From the NCBI GenBank assembly GCA_050732635.1, contig JBOHRE010000001.1, positions 40,651 through 104,650 of the forward strand: a stretch of 64,000 nucleotides of DNA. The letters are read 5' to 3'. Origin of the DNA: JBOHRE01 sp050732635. Lineage in GTDB: Bacteria > Gemmatimonadota > Gemmatimonadetes > Longimicrobiales > RSA9. Below, one piece after another: positions 63,536 to 64,000 of this stretch (the first letter of the stretch is position 1; each line of letters begins with the position of its first letter). Under the pieces are notes generated by a model. That model was not told the DNA's origin. It saw only the letters and a program-made list of their open reading frames with translations, and searched no databases. Both the position numbers and the translations under genes were made by a program.

Positions 63536-64000
63536 TCAGAAGATATTTTGGCCCTTGGCCAGCGTCTCATTCAGCGCATCCCGGAAATACGGCGTCGTCT
63601 TGGCCACGTCGACGCCGACCTGGGCCACGTACTCCTCCCAGCTCTTCAGGATTTCCTCGCGGAAATCATGCCGCAGACTGCCCTTCGCGAGGCTCTGATC
63701 ACGCCTGCCGGAGTGGTAGGCGACGATGTCGGACACGAGCGCCCGCGCGATGCGCAGGGCGCGTGTGTGCGGATCCTGCGCGCCGAAGGGCAAGCCGCCG
63801 GGAGCCGGCATCGGAGCCATTTCGCCAGCCCAGCCCGGCGCCGTCGCCGGCACCGCCGACGCCACCGCTGCGCCGCCGCCGCCAGCCGACGACGCAACCC
63901 GCGGGGCTGCACGTTGGGGGCCCTGCGGCGTCAGCCGGAAGGCCGCCTGGCAGTACGAGCAACGTGCTCGTACGCCGCCGGCCGGAACGCGGGCCGGATC
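63536..64000 (-). CDS. Zinc-ribbon (MJ0042-type) protein, N-terminus beyond the window
   Basis: The reading frame is open to the window edge, leaving 154 residues of a longer protein. At the edge lies VPAGGVRARCSYCQAAFRL, the second half of the MJ0042-type zinc ribbon whose first CxxC would be just outside. A Gly/Ala/Pro-rich linker follows, then a helical C-terminal domain of about 85 residues (HTRALRIARALVSDIVAYHSG, SWEEYVAQVGVDVAKTTPYFRDALNETLAKG). Proteins of this make-up are common in myxobacteria and Gemmatimonadota; function is unknown. A GTG at 63865 could look like a start but would miss the zinc ribbon. Confidence 0.75.
   Translation of the reverse strand, partial: DPARVPAGGVRARCSYCQAAFRLTPQGPQRAAPRVASSAGGGGAAVASAVPATAPGWAGEMAPMPAPGGLPFGAQDPHTRALRIARALVSDIVAYHSGRRDQSLAKGSLRHDFREEILKSWEEYVAQVGVDVAKTTPYFRDALNETLAKGQNIF

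Overview
The window is 64 kb of dense, GC-rich bacterial chromosome. It comes from a diderm that makes LPS: lpxA, lpxB, an lpxC-fabZ fusion, lpxD and lpxK, plus BamA, Skp, TamA/TamB, LolCD and Lgt. The same genome carries functions better known from Bacillota: the protein-arginine kinase module McsA-McsB-ClpC and the bacillithiol enzyme BshC. With the LpxC-FabZ fusion, a GWxTD-type secreted protein and a System I (Ccm) cytochrome c maturation operon, the best guess is Gemmatimonadota or a close relative. That assignment is inference from gene content. No phage, insertion sequence, CRISPR array or rRNA was found, and there is one tRNA gene.

Layout. 0-2.1 kb (+): a polyprenol-phosphate sugar transferase, a zinc-ribbon protein and a PlsC-type acyltransferase. 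2.12-2.41 kb: a gene-free gap with a degenerate repeat and a 28-bp dif-like Xer recombination site (2289-2316). 2.4-15.7 kb, mixed strands: LigD, a TPR membrane protein, TamA-TamB, a GWxTD-type protein, a beta-barrel protein and a type-4 uracil-DNA glycosylase. 15.7-24.5 kb (-): a 12-gene run, TPM protein - nucleotidyltransferase - LemA - CcmABCDEFGH - Lgt. 24.5-26.8 kb: an orphan receiver (+), tRNA-Arg(CCT), apt and a small acidic protein. 26.8-33.4 kb (-): DUF512 protein - Der - PlsY - GpsA - MerR - SurE - Pcm - DedA/YqaA, nearly all joined by ATGA or GTGA overlaps. 33.5-35.6 kb: a zinc-ribbon/DUF2007 protein and a TPR lipoprotein. 35.6-63.4 kb (-): an almost gapless run of about 27 genes, from prfB (with its programmed +1 frameshift) through lysS, lolCD, mcsA-mcsB-clpC, bamA, skp, lpxD, lpxC-fabZ, lpxA, a gnnA-like oxidoreductase, lpxB, an acyltransferase, lpxK, a wrecked nadB, rlmH, bshC, murJ, uvrC and a degenerate glutamyl-tRNA synthetase paralogue to larC.

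Gene orientation fits the dif call. The three genes left of it are on +, and most genes to its right are on -, so both arms transcribe toward the site, as expected at a replication terminus. The three large minus-strand transcription units (ccm, DUF512-der and prfB) each have a perfect GC-rich hairpin in the short leader just before the first start codon, with a plausible sigma70-like promoter upstream. The most unusual items are the dif site, the GluRS paralogue lacking its KMSKS lysines, the nadB remnant whose start and stop overlaps with lpxK and rlmH survive, the Cys-to-His change at an iron-sulfur ligand position of the uracil-DNA glycosylase, and a candidate GnnA between lpxA and lpxB.
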